From: Saprospiraceae bacterium
Lineage (GTDB): Bacteria > Bacteroidota > Bacteroidia > Chitinophagales > Saprospiraceae
Length of the DNA: 64,000 nucleotides
Assembly (NCBI GenBank): GCA_029263015.1
Contig: JAJCYI010000243.1
Coordinates: 1-64,000 of the forward strand
Direction: 5' to 3'
Position numbers and translations under genes: made by a program. Within the stretch, counting starts at the first letter, position 1. Each line of letters starts with the position of its first letter. Below, one piece after another: positions 42,171 through 52,088 of this stretch. Under the pieces are notes generated by a model. It saw only the letters and a program-made list of their open reading frames with translations. It was not told the DNA's origin and did no database searches.

Positions 42171-43593
42171 GGCCAATAATAAAAGTCGTCCCCTCTCCTT
42201 CCCGACTTTCCATATTAATGGTTCCTCCGTGTTTTTGCACCACGCTGGCAACATAGCTCAAGCCGAGCCCATGTCCTTTCACATTGTGGGTGTCGCCAGT
42301 TGGTACCCGAAAAAATTTGTCGAAAATTTTATTTTGATATTCAGGTGCCACACCTATTCCGTTGTCTTTTACTTTTAAAATTATCTGGTTATTTTTTTCA
42401 ATTAAATCCACATCTATTTTTAATTGTTCATTGCCATATTTTAGCGCATTGTCCAATAAATTATAGACTACGCTTGCAAGATGGACACGGTCGCCATTAA
42501 TGGTGAAATTTTCACCCTCTTTATTAAAATTGACCTCCGCATCTTTCTTTTCAAACTGTAATTTCATAGAAGTCAATATTTCATCTGTCAAGCCATCCAA
42601 AGGCACTGATTCCAATTTTAATTCTGGTGCTGTTTTTTCGAACAAGGACATCTGTAAAACTTTATCAACCAATAAAGAAAGACGGCTCAGTTCATTTTTT
42701 GAAATATCGAGATATTCTTTTGTCCTGATGGGATTTTGCAGTGCATCAAAATCCTGCAAAGCTTCAATGGCCACACCTACCGTGGCGATGGGTGTTTTTA
42801 GTTCATGGGTCACATTCCGGATAAAATCATTTTTTAATTCGGTCAATCTCTGCTGTGCTTGGAGGCTGTTGAAGACAGTTAAAAATGCCAGAGAAACACA
42901 GGCAAACAAACCTATCGAAAACAAAACCTGTGGTAAAATATTTTTTAAAATATAACTGTTGAATCCTGATAATTCCACCCCATATTTTTCACCACTGACG
43001 ATATCTGTATAAGTACCAGTCCCCATTAAATCAAAACAATCGCTGGTGTCGCCATGTATTTTCACAACTTGATACTGGACTGGCAGTTCAGCTTTTTCCA
43101 TTGTTGCTGAAAAATTCTTTTCCATTTTTCCCAGCACATCTACAAAATCATTTCTTAAAAATATGGAATCGTCCATTTTAGAAGAGCCGTCCAATGATAA
43201 TAAAAAGATGGACATAGAACCTTCCATATCCGATATTTCCCCTGTGTGGTTTTTAGTTGAAATGGTTACTTCAACAGCGGAATCGCCTTTCATCATTGAA
43301 GTTCTTTCTCCCACAAAAGAAAATGAATGTACGGTATCGGAAACTATTTTAACCCTTCTATCAATGAGCCCTTTTCGAAGGGTGTCAGGGATCATATCAA
43401 CGCCTTTAAATAAAATCTTATCCAACATTTCACCCTCAATACTTCGAATTGAATTCACAAACAAATAACCCGTTTCTTTTTGCAAAGAAGTCACTTCCTG
43501 GTCATAATTTTTTTTCAAAAACCAAAAAAGGAATACCGCTAACAGCGCAAGGCTGATCGTTATTAATAATATGGATAGACGATGACGAGACAT
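42148..43593 (-). CDS. Sensor histidine kinase
   Basis: A 481-aa membrane kinase. Two membrane segments (about 7-26, LSILLITISLALLAVFLFWF, and 218-241) enclose a ~190-residue periplasmic sensor. The HisKA domain has H263 in FIRNVTHELKTPIATVGV; the ATPase domain shows NLLDNALKYGN, VKDNGIGVAPE, KGHGLGLSYV and GEGTTF. This class normally pairs with an OmpR-type regulator, which is not adjacent. The final SSSNHS comes from the shared terminator repeat. Just downstream genomically (divergent) lie the GLPGLI and TonB-type genes, which it could control; that is inference. Confidence 0.93.
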   Translation of the reverse strand: MSRHRLSILLITISLALLAVFLFWFLKKNYDQEVTSLQKETGYLFVNSIRSIEGEMLDKILFKGVDMIPDTLRKGLIDRRVKIVSDTVHSFSFVGERTSMMKGDSAVEVTISTKNHTGEISDMEGSMSIFLLSLDGSSKMDDSIFLRNDFVDVLGKMEKNFSATMEKAELPVQYQVVKIHGDTSDCFDLMGTGTYTDIVSGEKYGVELSGFNSYILKNILPQVLFSIGLFACVSLAFLTVFNSLQAQQRLTELKNDFIRNVTHELKTPIATVGVAIEALQDFDALQNPIRTKEYLDISKNELSRLSLLVDKVLQMSLFEKTAPELKLESVPLDGLTDEILTSMKLQFEKKDAEVNFNKEGENFTINGDRVHLASVVYNLLDNALKYGNEQLKIDVDLIEKNNQIILKVKDNGIGVAPEYQNKIFDKFFRVPTGDTHNVKGHGLGLSYVASVVQKHGGTINMESREGEGTTFIIGLSSSNHS

Positions 43594-43731
43594 TTTTTAA
43601 TTGAGAATTAAAAATTAATAATTGAGAATTAATGAGGCAAAGTTAACTTTAATATTAAGGGATTGCAGGTGAATTAACCTTAATTAACATTAGATCAAGG
43701 TTGATTAACCTGAACATTGGATGTTCCTTTT

Positions 43732-43739
43732 TAATTTTG
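43732..43739 (+). promoter_or_regulatory. -7 box for the GLPGLI gene
   Basis: TAATTTTG matches TAnnTTTG and lies about 42 bp upstream of the start codon at 43781. No clear -33 box. Confidence 0.4.
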
Positions 43740-43780
43740 CCCCATCAACTCAATTTTAATCATTAATAAAATATTCAACA

Positions 43781-44536
43781 ATGAAATTCACATTTCTTTT
43801 TCTTGCATTTTTAATACCTATGTTTTCAATCGCCCAAAATAATGAGGGCGAAGTAGTTTACACTGAAACAATCAAGTTAAACATTGAACTGCCAGAGGAA
43901 ATGGCAGAGGAAATGAAAGGCATGATACCCAGCTCCCAGACAGTTACTAAAAGCTTGGTATTCAACAACAAAGCCACATTGTACAAAGATTGGGAAGCTG
44001 GTGAAAACGAAGACCTGGAACTCAACCATGAGAGTGAAGGCATGGAATTCAAGATGGTGATGACCCGCCCCGAAAACACAGTATATTCAAACCTTGAGGA
44101 TGGTACATCGGTTAACAGCCGGGAGTTTTTTGGCCGCATGTTTTTGATTGACGGGAATGCAAAAAAATTCCAGTGGAAACTTACAGGCGAGCAAAAAAAG
44201 GTAAAAGATTACACCTGCCAGAAAGCAATCTGCCAAGTTGACGAAAACAATATCGAAGCCTGGTTTACTCCTCAGATACCTGTTTCGTCAGGCCCCGGTG
44301 AATATTGTGGATTACCTGGACTCATCCTCGAATTGAATGTAAATGAAGATGAACGAACCATCACGCCATTAAAAATTGAATTAAAAGAACTGGACAAAGA
44401 ATCCATCGTCAAGCCTAAAAAAGGAAAAAAGATTTCCCGGGAAGATTTTGATAAAATGGAAAAAGAAAAAATGAAAGAAATGGAAAAAGAAATGGGCGGC
44501 TCAGGTGGCGGAGTAAAAATGATTATTAGGAATTAA
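43781..44536 (+). CDS. GLPGLI family protein
   Basis: A 251-aa exported protein with signal peptide (MKFTFLFLAFLIPMFSIAQ). The family signature GPGEYCGLPGLILELN is at about residues 170-185, preceded by YTCQKAICQVDENNIEAWFT, the usual context. The family is restricted to Bacteroidota and often lies next to a TonB-dependent outer-membrane protein, as here. The C-terminus is Lys/Glu/Met-rich (EKEKMKEMEKEMGG) and ends in a Gly-rich tail. Function unknown; an envelope accessory of the receptor is likely. Confidence 0.92.
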   Translation: MKFTFLFLAFLIPMFSIAQNNEGEVVYTETIKLNIELPEEMAEEMKGMIPSSQTVTKSLVFNNKATLYKDWEAGENEDLELNHESEGMEFKMVMTRPENTVYSNLEDGTSVNSREFFGRMFLIDGNAKKFQWKLTGEQKKVKDYTCQKAICQVDENNIEAWFTPQIPVSSGPGEYCGLPGLILELNVNEDERTITPLKIELKELDKESIVKPKKGKKISREDFDKMEKEKMKEMEKEMGGSGGGVKMIIRN

Positions 44537-44891
44537 AAATTTTGAAATTGGAAATTAAACATCAGATATAGGTAATTGAGCATTAAAGACAATTATAAAC
44601 AATTACCATCGGGTGTATTTCAATTTGTTGGTTTCGTTTGCCCCCAGTGTCCGTCGCCTCGTAGGGCGTCCGACACCTAACTCGGACATAAGTGTCAGAC
44701 GCCCAGAGAGGCGTCAGACACTGGGGGAAATGCTACCGACATTTTGAAATGCACCCTTACCATCTGTATTTATGCTATTGTATATTCATTGATAAAACAG
44801 TTATCCTAATTTCCAATTTCTTAATTTCTAATTTCTAATTTCTAATTTCTAATTTCTGTTGTCTAAAGTCTAATTTACAAAAATATAAGCA
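44537..44891 (+). other. Intergenic region with a 36-bp-arm inverted repeat and a heptamer array
   Basis: CCCCCAGTGTCCGTCGCCTC (44641) begins a 36-bp arm answered by an inverse ending at 44727 (GCGTCAGACACTGGGGG); a likely terminator for the GLPGLI gene. At 44822-44856 there are five perfect copies of TAATTTC, about 36 bp upstream of the next start codon, in the promoter zone. Confidence 0.65.
44822..44856 (+). repeat. Heptamer array (TAATTTC x5)
   Basis: Five perfect tandem copies immediately upstream of the receptor gene. A unit of 7 bp in a promoter region can change spacing by slippage. Confidence 0.85.
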
Positions 44892-47753
44892 ATGAAAATA
44901 AATCATCCGTCTATATTTATTTGCACGCTCTTTTTATTTTTTTACAGTAATATATATTCCCAACAAAACAGCATCACAGGAGCAGTTTCCGACTCAACTG
45001 GCATAAGGCTTCCTGCTGCAACATTGGCATTGATGGAAGCCAAGGACTCTGTCCTGACTTCATTTGGCATGTCCGATAATGAAGGCTCCTTTGAATTGAA
45101 AAGGGTTGCTGCTGGCGATTATTTATTGCAGGTCACATATATTGGATATACCACGTACTGGCAACCAATCACGGTGACTCCCAATGCAGGGAAAGTAGAC
45201 TTGGGACGCATTATTCTCACTCCTGCAAGTTCCATTTTGGACGAGGTAGAAGTGACCGCTGAACACGTCCCCATCCGAATGCGAAATGACACACTGGAAT
45301 ACAATGCCGCTGCTTTTAAAACACAGCCAGGTTCAGTAGTGGAAGACCTATTAAAAAAACTTCCGGGCGTTGAAGTCGAAAGAGATGGGACAATTAAGGC
45401 ACAGGGCGAAACCGTGCAAAGTGTTTTTGTGGACGGAAAAGAATTTTTTGGGAACGACCCAAAAATTGCCACTAAAAACCTGCCCGCAGATGCCGTGGAA
45501 AAAGTACAGGTTTACGATAAAAAATCGGACATGGCCGAATTTACCGGAATTGAAGATGGGCGGGATTCAAAGTCCATAAACCTACAACTGAAGGACGACA
45601 AAAAGAACGGTTATTTCGGAAATGTATCGGCAGGGGGCGGTGCAATGGAAAACCAAGAGGGCGATGTATCGTACGATCGATATGAAGGCAAATTCAACAT
45701 CAACCGCTTCTCAGGCAAATCCCAACTCTCGGCCATTGGCTTGTTGAACAATACCAACCAACAGGGATTCTCCTTTAGTGAGTACATCCGATTTATGGGT
45801 GGGCTATCCAATTTCCTTTCAGGAAGTGGCGGAGGAGGAAGTGGCAGTATGCAGATGTCCTTCGATCCAAGCCAAATGGGCATCCCCATGGAAGGCAGTG
45901 GCCTCGACCAAGGGTTCACCACTTCATCGGCAGTTGGTCTTAATTTCAACCATGACTTTAATAAAAAAACCGAACTGAACGCCAGTTATTTTTACAGCAA
46001 TATCGAAAATGACCTTGACCGCTTGGCCACCAAGGAAAGCCTTTTGGATACTGATAACTTTACCAGCGAAGAAGCAGAAAGACGTTTCAGTAAAAACCAG
46101 AACCACCGACTGAACACCACCCTTCGCCATAAAATAGATTCATTTCAAAACATTATTTTCCGGGCAAACGTGGGTTTCAATGATGCTGAATTGAACAGCC
46201 TTGGGAACACTCAAACTTTCGGTGGGATGGGGGTTTTACAAAATGAAAACCTCCGTGATTATAATGCCAACAGCGAAAATTTCAGTCTTTCTTCCAACTT
46301 CACCTACCGCCGCCGGTTCCGGCAAAAAGGCAGGGCTTTTTTCGCCAATGCAAGTTGGGGCTTGGAAGAAGAAAACCGAACGGGGTTTTTGAAATCCAAA
46401 AATTCCTATTTCGAAAATGGTGAATTGTCCACTGAAGAAAATACCGATCAGGAGCAACTTTTCAGTGATGATGCAAAAAATTATGGCCTCACTGTGTCAT
46501 ACACGGAGCCGATCGGAAAAACGACCAGCAAAAAAGGACAATACCTGGAATTCCGGGCCTCCCGGCAAAATTTCACCAACAATACCAACAAGGAATTTTA
46601 TGACCTCGATACTAGTGGTGAAACGCTGAACCCAGAACTAAGCAATCGCTACGATCGGGGCTACCTGTACGACCGGGGCGGACTGAACCTGATGGTCAAC
46701 CGCAAGAAATACAACTTGACAATGGGTGCTGAAATTCAGAATTCACGCCTCACTGGCGACCTGCTGGAAGAAGACAAGATAGTCGAAAAGAACTTCACGC
46801 GGTTATTGCCGAGCTTGTTCTTGAATTACGAACTTGGTACCAGTCGCAATTTTGATATTGAATATCGAACAAGTTTGAGAGAGCCGTCATTGGAGCAATT
46901 GCAACCTATTGTGGACAATTCGAATCCACTCAGCATATACACAGGCAACCCAGATCTAAAGCCAGAATATATGCACCAATTGAGAGGTAATTTCATGCTG
47001 TTCGATCAGTTTACTTTTACCAGTTTATTTGCTAATGCGAGCGTCAGTTATGCCAACGACCGCATCACAAACGCCAGCACGGTCGATTCGCTGTTCCGCC
47101 AAAATATCCACCCTGTAAACGTAGACCACGATGTCAATTTTCGGGGAGGATTTCAGTTCCGCACACCACTTCGATTCATCAAAACCAACGTCAGATTGAG
47201 CTATAATGCGTCGTGGAACAAAGGGATCCAATTTGTGAACGAAATTGAAAATGACGTGGAGCGCCAACGTCATTCTGTTGGCCTTTCATTCGACAACAGG
47301 AAAAAAGATATAGTGGACTTTACCGTTGGAGGGCGCGTGAGTTACAACAAGTCGGCCTATTCCGAAAATGGATCACTTGACCAAAATTACCTGGACCGCC
47401 GCTTTTATTCTGACCTCATTATTTTACCATCGGATAAATGGGAATTCAGCACTAGCCTGGACTATACTTTTTATTCAGAAGCGACATTTGGCGAGGAGCG
47501 GGCCATCCCGATCTGGAAAGCAAGTCTGACACGTTATGTCCTGAAAAATAATCGGGGACGGATTTCGCTCGCCACATTTGATATTTTAAATGAAAATATC
47601 GGCATCAACCGAACCAGTCAACTGAACTATTTCCAGGAAGAACGGATCCGTTCGCTTGGCCGCCATGTCATGTTGACGTTTGCCTATTCCATTTCAGGTT
47701 TCAATAAGGAGAGTGGTGGGATTGAAATTTCAGTTGATAATGAAAGGCGATGA
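44892..47753 (+). CDS. TonB-dependent receptor-like outer-membrane protein
   Basis: A 953-aa protein. Signal peptide (IFICTLFLFFYSNIYSQ), a CarboxypepD_reg-like domain (ITGAVSDSTGIRLPAATLAL, DNEGSFELKRVAAGDYLLQV; about 25-115), a plug domain (PGSVVEDLLKKLPGVEVERD, GETVQSVFVDGKEFFGNDP; about 125-240), and a long barrel of the OMP_b-brl_3 type to the end (NPDLKPEYMHQLRGN is the common last-third motif). No SusD partner, so probably not a Sus system. Substrate unknown. Pairing with the GLPGLI gene upstream is typical. Confidence 0.92.
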   Translation: MKINHPSIFICTLFLFFYSNIYSQQNSITGAVSDSTGIRLPAATLALMEAKDSVLTSFGMSDNEGSFELKRVAAGDYLLQVTYIGYTTYWQPITVTPNAGKVDLGRIILTPASSILDEVEVTAEHVPIRMRNDTLEYNAAAFKTQPGSVVEDLLKKLPGVEVERDGTIKAQGETVQSVFVDGKEFFGNDPKIATKNLPADAVEKVQVYDKKSDMAEFTGIEDGRDSKSINLQLKDDKKNGYFGNVSAGGGAMENQEGDVSYDRYEGKFNINRFSGKSQLSAIGLLNNTNQQGFSFSEYIRFMGGLSNFLSGSGGGGSGSMQMSFDPSQMGIPMEGSGLDQGFTTSSAVGLNFNHDFNKKTELNASYFYSNIENDLDRLATKESLLDTDNFTSEEAERRFSKNQNHRLNTTLRHKIDSFQNIIFRANVGFNDAELNSLGNTQTFGGMGVLQNENLRDYNANSENFSLSSNFTYRRRFRQKGRAFFANASWGLEEENRTGFLKSKNSYFENGELSTEENTDQEQLFSDDAKNYGLTVSYTEPIGKTTSKKGQYLEFRASRQNFTNNTNKEFYDLDTSGETLNPELSNRYDRGYLYDRGGLNLMVNRKKYNLTMGAEIQNSRLTGDLLEEDKIVEKNFTRLLPSLFLNYELGTSRNFDIEYRTSLREPSLEQLQPIVDNSNPLSIYTGNPDLKPEYMHQLRGNFMLFDQFTFTSLFANASVSYANDRITNASTVDSLFRQNIHPVNVDHDVNFRGGFQFRTPLRFIKTNVRLSYNASWNKGIQFVNEIENDVERQRHSVGLSFDNRKKDIVDFTVGGRVSYNKSAYSENGSLDQNYLDRRFYSDLIILPSDKWEFSTSLDYTFYSEATFGEERAIPIWKASLTRYVLKNNRGRISLATFDILNENIGINRTSQLNYFQEERIRSLGRHVMLTFAYSISGFNKESGGIEISVDNERR

Positions 47754-47767
47754 ATGGTGAATGGCTT

Positions 47768-48009
47768 AACGTGAGTTCTGGATAGCAATCTTATTGTCCC
47801 GTCAGGGACGGAACATGGGTAACCAAGCATTTGCAGGGGTTTTTCGTCGTGCCGTAGGTACGCAACGGGGAAAATGTTACGTACCTACGGCACGAAAAAT
47901 ACCGTTGGTTTGGCATTGCTACCCATGTTCCGTCCCTAACGGGACAATCAAAGGACTGAAACCGCCATAAGCTCTTGATTGTCAAGGATTATTATCCAGA
48001 ACTCACGTT
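47768..48009. repeat. Large multi-arm palindromic element
   Basis: Outer arms AACGTGAGTTCTGGAT (47768) and its inverse (ending 48009); middle arms ATTGTCCCGTCAGGGACGGA and the inverse TCCGTCCCTAACGGGACAAT; inner arms TTTTTCGTCGTGCCGTAGGT and ACCTACGGCACGAAAAA. The words GTGCCGTAGGTACG and GACGGAACATGGGTA are of a kind seen repeatedly in Bacteroidota intergenic DNA. About 242 bp without a gene; follows the receptor gene. Confidence 0.7.
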
Positions 48010-48618
48010 TGATTAGTAAAACCTGATAGTAATAAATTACATTTAACGTAGCCGTATTATAATTGAATAGTCATTTAAATTTCGACCGGGAGGTGTAACC
48101 ATCCGGTCGATTTTTTTGTCTTTAAAATCCAATATACTGTACCATTTTAGGTCTTGTGCATTTGCAAAATAATATTGAGGATGTTGAGATATATGATTAC
48201 ACGATTTTTGATTTTGGGGCAATCAATCTAAATTCAATAATCAAACATCATGTAATCTTAAATCAAAGAAGAATGGTTCTTCGACAAATCCCGTGGAGAA
48301 CCCAAAACCGTTAAAACGGTTATCAGGTTGCTACCTGATTATCAACCCACGACTTAATACTACTTTGTCAGTATGATTCTTGTTGATCGGATGGCTAGGC
48401 CGTCCGATCAGGAACAAATGGGTTTTAGCAAAGTGACAAAGTAGTACTGAGTCGTGGGTTAAAAAACGACGACCTCCTCAGATGGCTAAAGTTGTCAATG
48501 AACCAGATTTAAGATTACATGATTTTGGGGCAATCAATCTAAATTCAATAATCAAACATCATGTAATCTTAAATCAAATTTTTCTACCTTACGTTTGTGC
48601 AGTACTAAAACCAAACCC
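48010..48618. other. Gene-free region with exact 58-bp duplication around a hairpin element
   Basis: GATTTTGGGGCAATCAATCT begins two identical 58-bp copies at 48210-48267 and 48521-48578. Each copy lies in a dyad (GATTACATGAT...ATCATGTAATC). Between them lies a hairpin element starting GGTTCTTCGACAAATCCCGT, related to 58029-58198, with a central insert flanked by TACTACTTTGTCA and its inverse. A small dyad GACCGGGAGG...CATCCGGTC with a T-run lies at about 48083-48120. Confidence 0.7.
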
Positions 48619-49056
48619 ATGCCTGACAACGTCCTCTACCCCATCGCCAAAGCAGAGCAACTCGTGCAAGGTTTTCTTGATTGTCGACTTGCCAAAGACG
48701 CATTTACGCATGAAGCGCATCTGATTACCGGCCTTTATATGTTGGCCAAAAATGAAGATGAAGCGTTGCCATTGCTGCGACAAAATTTGAAAAAATTCCT
48801 AAAATACATTGGTGTGGAAAGTACCAACACAAGCGGTTACCACGAAACGATGACTGTGTTTTGGTTATGGGTTTTGAAAAAACAATTCGCTGGCGCAAAT
48901 GGCCATGTGCCCTGGAACCAGGAAAACGTAAATACAATAATCGATGATGCAAACCTGATCAACCGCAACCTTTGGTTGGAATACTATTCCAAAGAATTGA
49001 TTATGTCCGTGGAGGCAAGGAGAAAGTACGTCAGGCCTGATATCAAACAATTTTGA
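48619..49056 (+). CDS. Conserved hypothetical protein
   Basis: A 145-aa soluble, mostly helical protein. FTHEAHLITGLYMLAK (residues ~27-42) and TSGYHETMTVFWLWVLKK (~72-90) contain conserved-looking His pairs (HEAHL, YHET) that could bind a metal or cofactor; I recall similar small proteins of unknown function with this H-x2-H-L / YHET pattern but cannot name a characterised member. Start MPDNVLYP; an ATG eight codons earlier is also open. Stands alone between the repeat region and the GH113-like gene. Confidence 0.65.
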   Translation: MPDNVLYPIAKAEQLVQGFLDCRLAKDAFTHEAHLITGLYMLAKNEDEALPLLRQNLKKFLKYIGVESTNTSGYHETMTVFWLWVLKKQFAGANGHVPWNQENVNTIIDDANLINRNLWLEYYSKELIMSVEARRKYVRPDIKQF

Positions 49057-49162
49057 ATGAATATAAGCACTGGAATTCAACTGTTCATGCAGTTAGTTGT
49101 TGCCCAATTGGACAAATCCAAAAAATCAATTTGAGAACAGAAAATATTCAACCTCTGAGCTT

Positions 49163-50557
49163 ATGAGATGGCTTTTTTTTATTGTTGGCTTGTCACTATT
49201 AATAATTGCCTGGTGCCAATTCCCCAATGCTGATTCAATCCTTGAACGAAAAAAAACCGAAAAAACCGAAAAAAAACCCTTTTATCTTGGTGGAATCCAC
49301 GTCAATGAAGCCAGTTTGGAAAACTGGACCAATACCGTGCAACAGGTTGGTATGAACACAATTGAAGTGACCAACTATGGCAAACAATGGGATTGGGACT
49401 CAGACACCATTTTTTTTGATAAAGACCTAAGCGGGCAAATAAATGAAATTAGGGAAGCCAAAAAAAAGGGGCTGAAAGTTGTGATGGTTTTGAGGGTTCA
49501 ACTACAACACTGGGTTGAGAAAAACTACTTTTTATGGCATGGAATGATAATGCCAAAAAATGATACCCTGCTCCTTTCTTGGTTTCAAAAATACAAGGAA
49601 TTTAACCTTCAATGGGCAAAAATCTGTCAGGAGGAAGGCGTGGATGTGATGGTTATCGGAAGTGAGTTGAACGCGCTGGCATCAACTGTTCCGATTCAAA
49701 CCATGCCCCCACTCTATACCTATTATAATAACCGCTGGCTCCTGGCTTTCAGAGAAAAACGGCTTCTAAAATATAAAAATACCCTGCAAGAAAAAAACCT
49801 TGGAATTTCCGGCTATCATCTCGATAAAAATGGTGACACTTGGCTTGAGGATTTTGTTGATGCCCGAATTACCGCGCATCACAATTGGAGTAAGGCCATC
49901 ACTTTCGGGCACCAAAAGCACCGCTTGAAAGCGATGAATCAACGTCGGAAGTTAATCAAAAACCAATGGGTTGAATTAATTCAGAACGTCCGGAAAATAT
50001 ACAAGGGGAAACTTACCTATGCCGCCAATTATGATAATTATCAGGAAGTGGATTTTTGGGACCAATTGGATTTCATTGGCATCAATGCCTATTTCCCATT
50101 AAGGAGCCCTACCGAAGATTTGCCACCAAAAACAGAATTGCTTGCCAAGTTTGAGAAAAATTGGAAAAATATTTTTACGAAAATAAATCAATTTAAAAAA
50201 AATAAAAACCTGAAAAATAAGCCCTTGCTGTTTACCGAATTGGGCTATACCTATTATCCGAATTCTACGGTAGAGAGTTGGAACGGCAGTGGTTTTGCCC
50301 TACTTGGGCAGCCTTGGAATGAAAAGTTGGTTGTTTGGGAGGAACAAGACAAATGCCCCCAAGAGCGTTATTTGGCGATAGAGGCCCTCAGAAAGGTGGT
50401 GCAATCTTATCGTACCTATTTACAAGGTATTTTGTATTGGAAACTCACTACCCACGATTATTTGATAAAAGAAGAATCCTTTGCCCTGCATATCAATCCT
50501 TCGCCAACAGATAGTTTGCAAAACGCTTTGGTCAAGTTCCTTGAAGACGAACCCTGA
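49163..50557 (+). CDS. GH113-like glycoside hydrolase, membrane-anchored
   Basis: A 464-aa protein with an N-terminal signal/anchor (MRWLFFIVGLSLLIIAWCQF) and a TIM barrel resembling GH113 / GTA-TIM-barrel proteins: GGIHVNEASLENWTNTVQQV, GMNTIEVTNYGKQWDWD, GLKVVMVLRVQLQ, VIGSELNAL (candidate acid/base Glu), DFIGINAYFPL, LLFTELGYTYYP (candidate nucleophile Glu) and GILYWKLTTHDY. The arrangement of both Glu after strands 4 and 7 fits clan GH-A. Substrate could be a mannan-like glycan, but that is inference. Start moved to the ATG at 49163, where the hydrophobic segment begins. Confidence 0.78.
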   Translation: MRWLFFIVGLSLLIIAWCQFPNADSILERKKTEKTEKKPFYLGGIHVNEASLENWTNTVQQVGMNTIEVTNYGKQWDWDSDTIFFDKDLSGQINEIREAKKKGLKVVMVLRVQLQHWVEKNYFLWHGMIMPKNDTLLLSWFQKYKEFNLQWAKICQEEGVDVMVIGSELNALASTVPIQTMPPLYTYYNNRWLLAFREKRLLKYKNTLQEKNLGISGYHLDKNGDTWLEDFVDARITAHHNWSKAITFGHQKHRLKAMNQRRKLIKNQWVELIQNVRKIYKGKLTYAANYDNYQEVDFWDQLDFIGINAYFPLRSPTEDLPPKTELLAKFEKNWKNIFTKINQFKKNKNLKNKPLLFTELGYTYYPNSTVESWNGSGFALLGQPWNEKLVVWEEQDKCPQERYLAIEALRKVVQSYRTYLQGILYWKLTTHDYLIKEESFALHINPSPTDSLQNALVKFLEDEP

Positions 50558-50625
50558 TCCACCGGTGCGGAACAGCACCCAATGTTTACCTTTATGGCCA
50601 TTAAAAAAACGAAAACCAACCATAC

Positions 50626-51906
50626 ATGGATTTATTTGTAATTGCTTCCATACTTATCGTCCTATCTGCTTTGTTCGGATACGTCAATGTCAAGTTGCTG
50701 AAATTGCCCAATACCATTGGCCTGATGATTATAGCCATCATTTTCACCTTGGGCTTATTCCTGACCAGCTTGGTCAATTCGTCCCTTTTGCATTTGGCAG
50801 AAGAGTTGATTGCAGAGATTGATTTTAAAACTGTATTGCTCGACGTTATGCTTGGTTTCCTTCTGTTTGCTGGGGCCATGCACACCAATTTTAACCAACT
50901 CAGGGTACAACGATGGCCAGTATTGGTCTTCGCAACCGTGGGGGTGGTGACATCGACATTTATTGTTGGGGCACTGACTTATTATGTGTTTAATGCAATC
51001 GGCTATTCGGTAGAGTTTATACACTGCTTGTTGTTTGGCGCTTTAATATCGCCCACGGACCCGATCGCCGTATTGGGAATCATGAAACAAGCAGGTGTCC
51101 CAAAAAAACTGGAAACAAAGATCGTGGGGGAATCCCTATTCAATGACGGGGTTGGCGTGGTCGTTTTCCTGACCATCTTAGGCATCGCAACTGGAGCCGG
51201 ACATGAAGGTGAAAATAGTAATTCGCTCAATGGGATTGTGCTCCTTTTTTGTCAGGAGGTGATCGGAGGGATCGCATTTGGTGGCATCCTCGGATACATT
51301 ACCTATCGGTTACTCAGATCCATCGATGATTATGAAATTGAAGTGATGATTACCCTGGCGTGTGTGATGGGCGGGTACGTGTTTGCCCATTACTTGCACC
51401 TTTCCGCACCATTGGCAATTGTCGTAGCTGGATTAATAGTTGGGAATGATACCATACGTGATTCCGCCATGTCGAACATGACGGAGGAATTTGTTGATAA
51501 ATTTTGGGAACTGATGGACATCCTGCTCAATGCGCTTTTGTTTGTGTTGATAGGACTTGAACTGTTGGTTGTAAGGTTCGAAATGGATTATGTCATAGCT
51601 GGGTGCCTTTCTATTGTATTGGTGTTGCTGGCTCGATATTTATCGTTGATCGTGCCTGTAAAGATTTTTTCAAAGAAACTGGATTTCCTTCCGCATACTT
51701 CTACCATAATGACCTGGGGTGGATTACGTGGTGGTATTTCAATCGCATTGGCGCTGAGTTTGCCAGAAGAAATGAACAGGGACCTGTTCCTTACCATCAC
51801 CTACATTGTCGTTGTCTTTTCGATTATCGTGCAGGGCTTGTCTATTGGAAAGATCACCACCAGATTAATAGGCAAAGAAATGATGCAGCAAGGGAAGGAA
51901 GAGTAG
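50626..51906 (+). CDS. CPA1-family sodium/proton antiporter
   Basis: A 426-aa integral membrane protein with about 12 segments. The CPA1 signatures are present: [17 protein letters not shown] (ND/TDP motif) and [17 protein letters not shown], then [16 protein letters not shown] and [15 protein letters not shown] with the conserved Arg. It exchanges Na+ (or K+) for H+ across the inner membrane. No cytoplasmic regulatory domain follows. It starts 69 bp after the GH113-like gene on the same strand. Confidence 0.93.
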   Translation: MDLFVIASILIVLSALFGYVNVKLLKLPNTIGLMIIAIIFTLGLFLTSLVNSSLLHLAEELIAEIDFKTVLLDVMLGFLLFAGAMHTNFNQLRVQRWPVLVFATVGVVTSTFIVGALTYYVFNAIGYSVEFIHCLLFGALISPTDPIAVLGIMKQAGVPKKLETKIVGESLFNDGVGVVVFLTILGIATGAGHEGENSNSLNGIVLLFCQEVIGGIAFGGILGYITYRLLRSIDDYEIEVMITLACVMGGYVFAHYLHLSAPLAIVVAGLIVGNDTIRDSAMSNMTEEFVDKFWELMDILLNALLFVLIGLELLVVRFEMDYVIAGCLSIVLVLLARYLSLIVPVKIFSKKLDFLPHTSTIMTWGGLRGGISIALALSLPEEMNRDLFLTITYIVVVFSIIVQGLSIGKITTRLIGKEMMQQGKEE

Positions 51907-51960
51907 TTTTTTTGTTCGTTGTGGTAATTTCGATGTAATATAAATGGTTGTATATTTCCC

Positions 51961-52017
51961 AAACGTTCCTTCCAAAAGGGTGGGAATTTAATTCCCACCC
52001 TTTTGGAAGGAACGTTT
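51961..52017. terminator. Perfect inverted repeat between convergent genes
   Basis: AAACGTTCCTTCCAAAAGGG TGGGAATT is mirrored exactly to 52017. It lies between the antiporter end (51906) and the next minus-strand gene end (52089). Its core TGGGAATTTA resembles the loop of the repeat at 42101-42170. Confidence 0.65.
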
Positions 52018-52088
52018 GCCTACACCGCGTTTCTTATATGCCCTTATGCCAAATGTGGTTCAAAAAAATCAGATGCGCTATCGAGAAA

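Noticed and set aside
39498-43593. Two-component pair formed by the NarL-type regulator and the histidine kinase
   Set aside because: The kinase has a classical HisKA domain, which usually pairs with OmpR-type regulators, and three unrelated features lie between.
44892-47753. SusC-type polysaccharide utilisation locus
   Set aside because: No SusD-like lipoprotein or degradative gene cluster follows; the barrel is of the OMP_b-brl_3 type.
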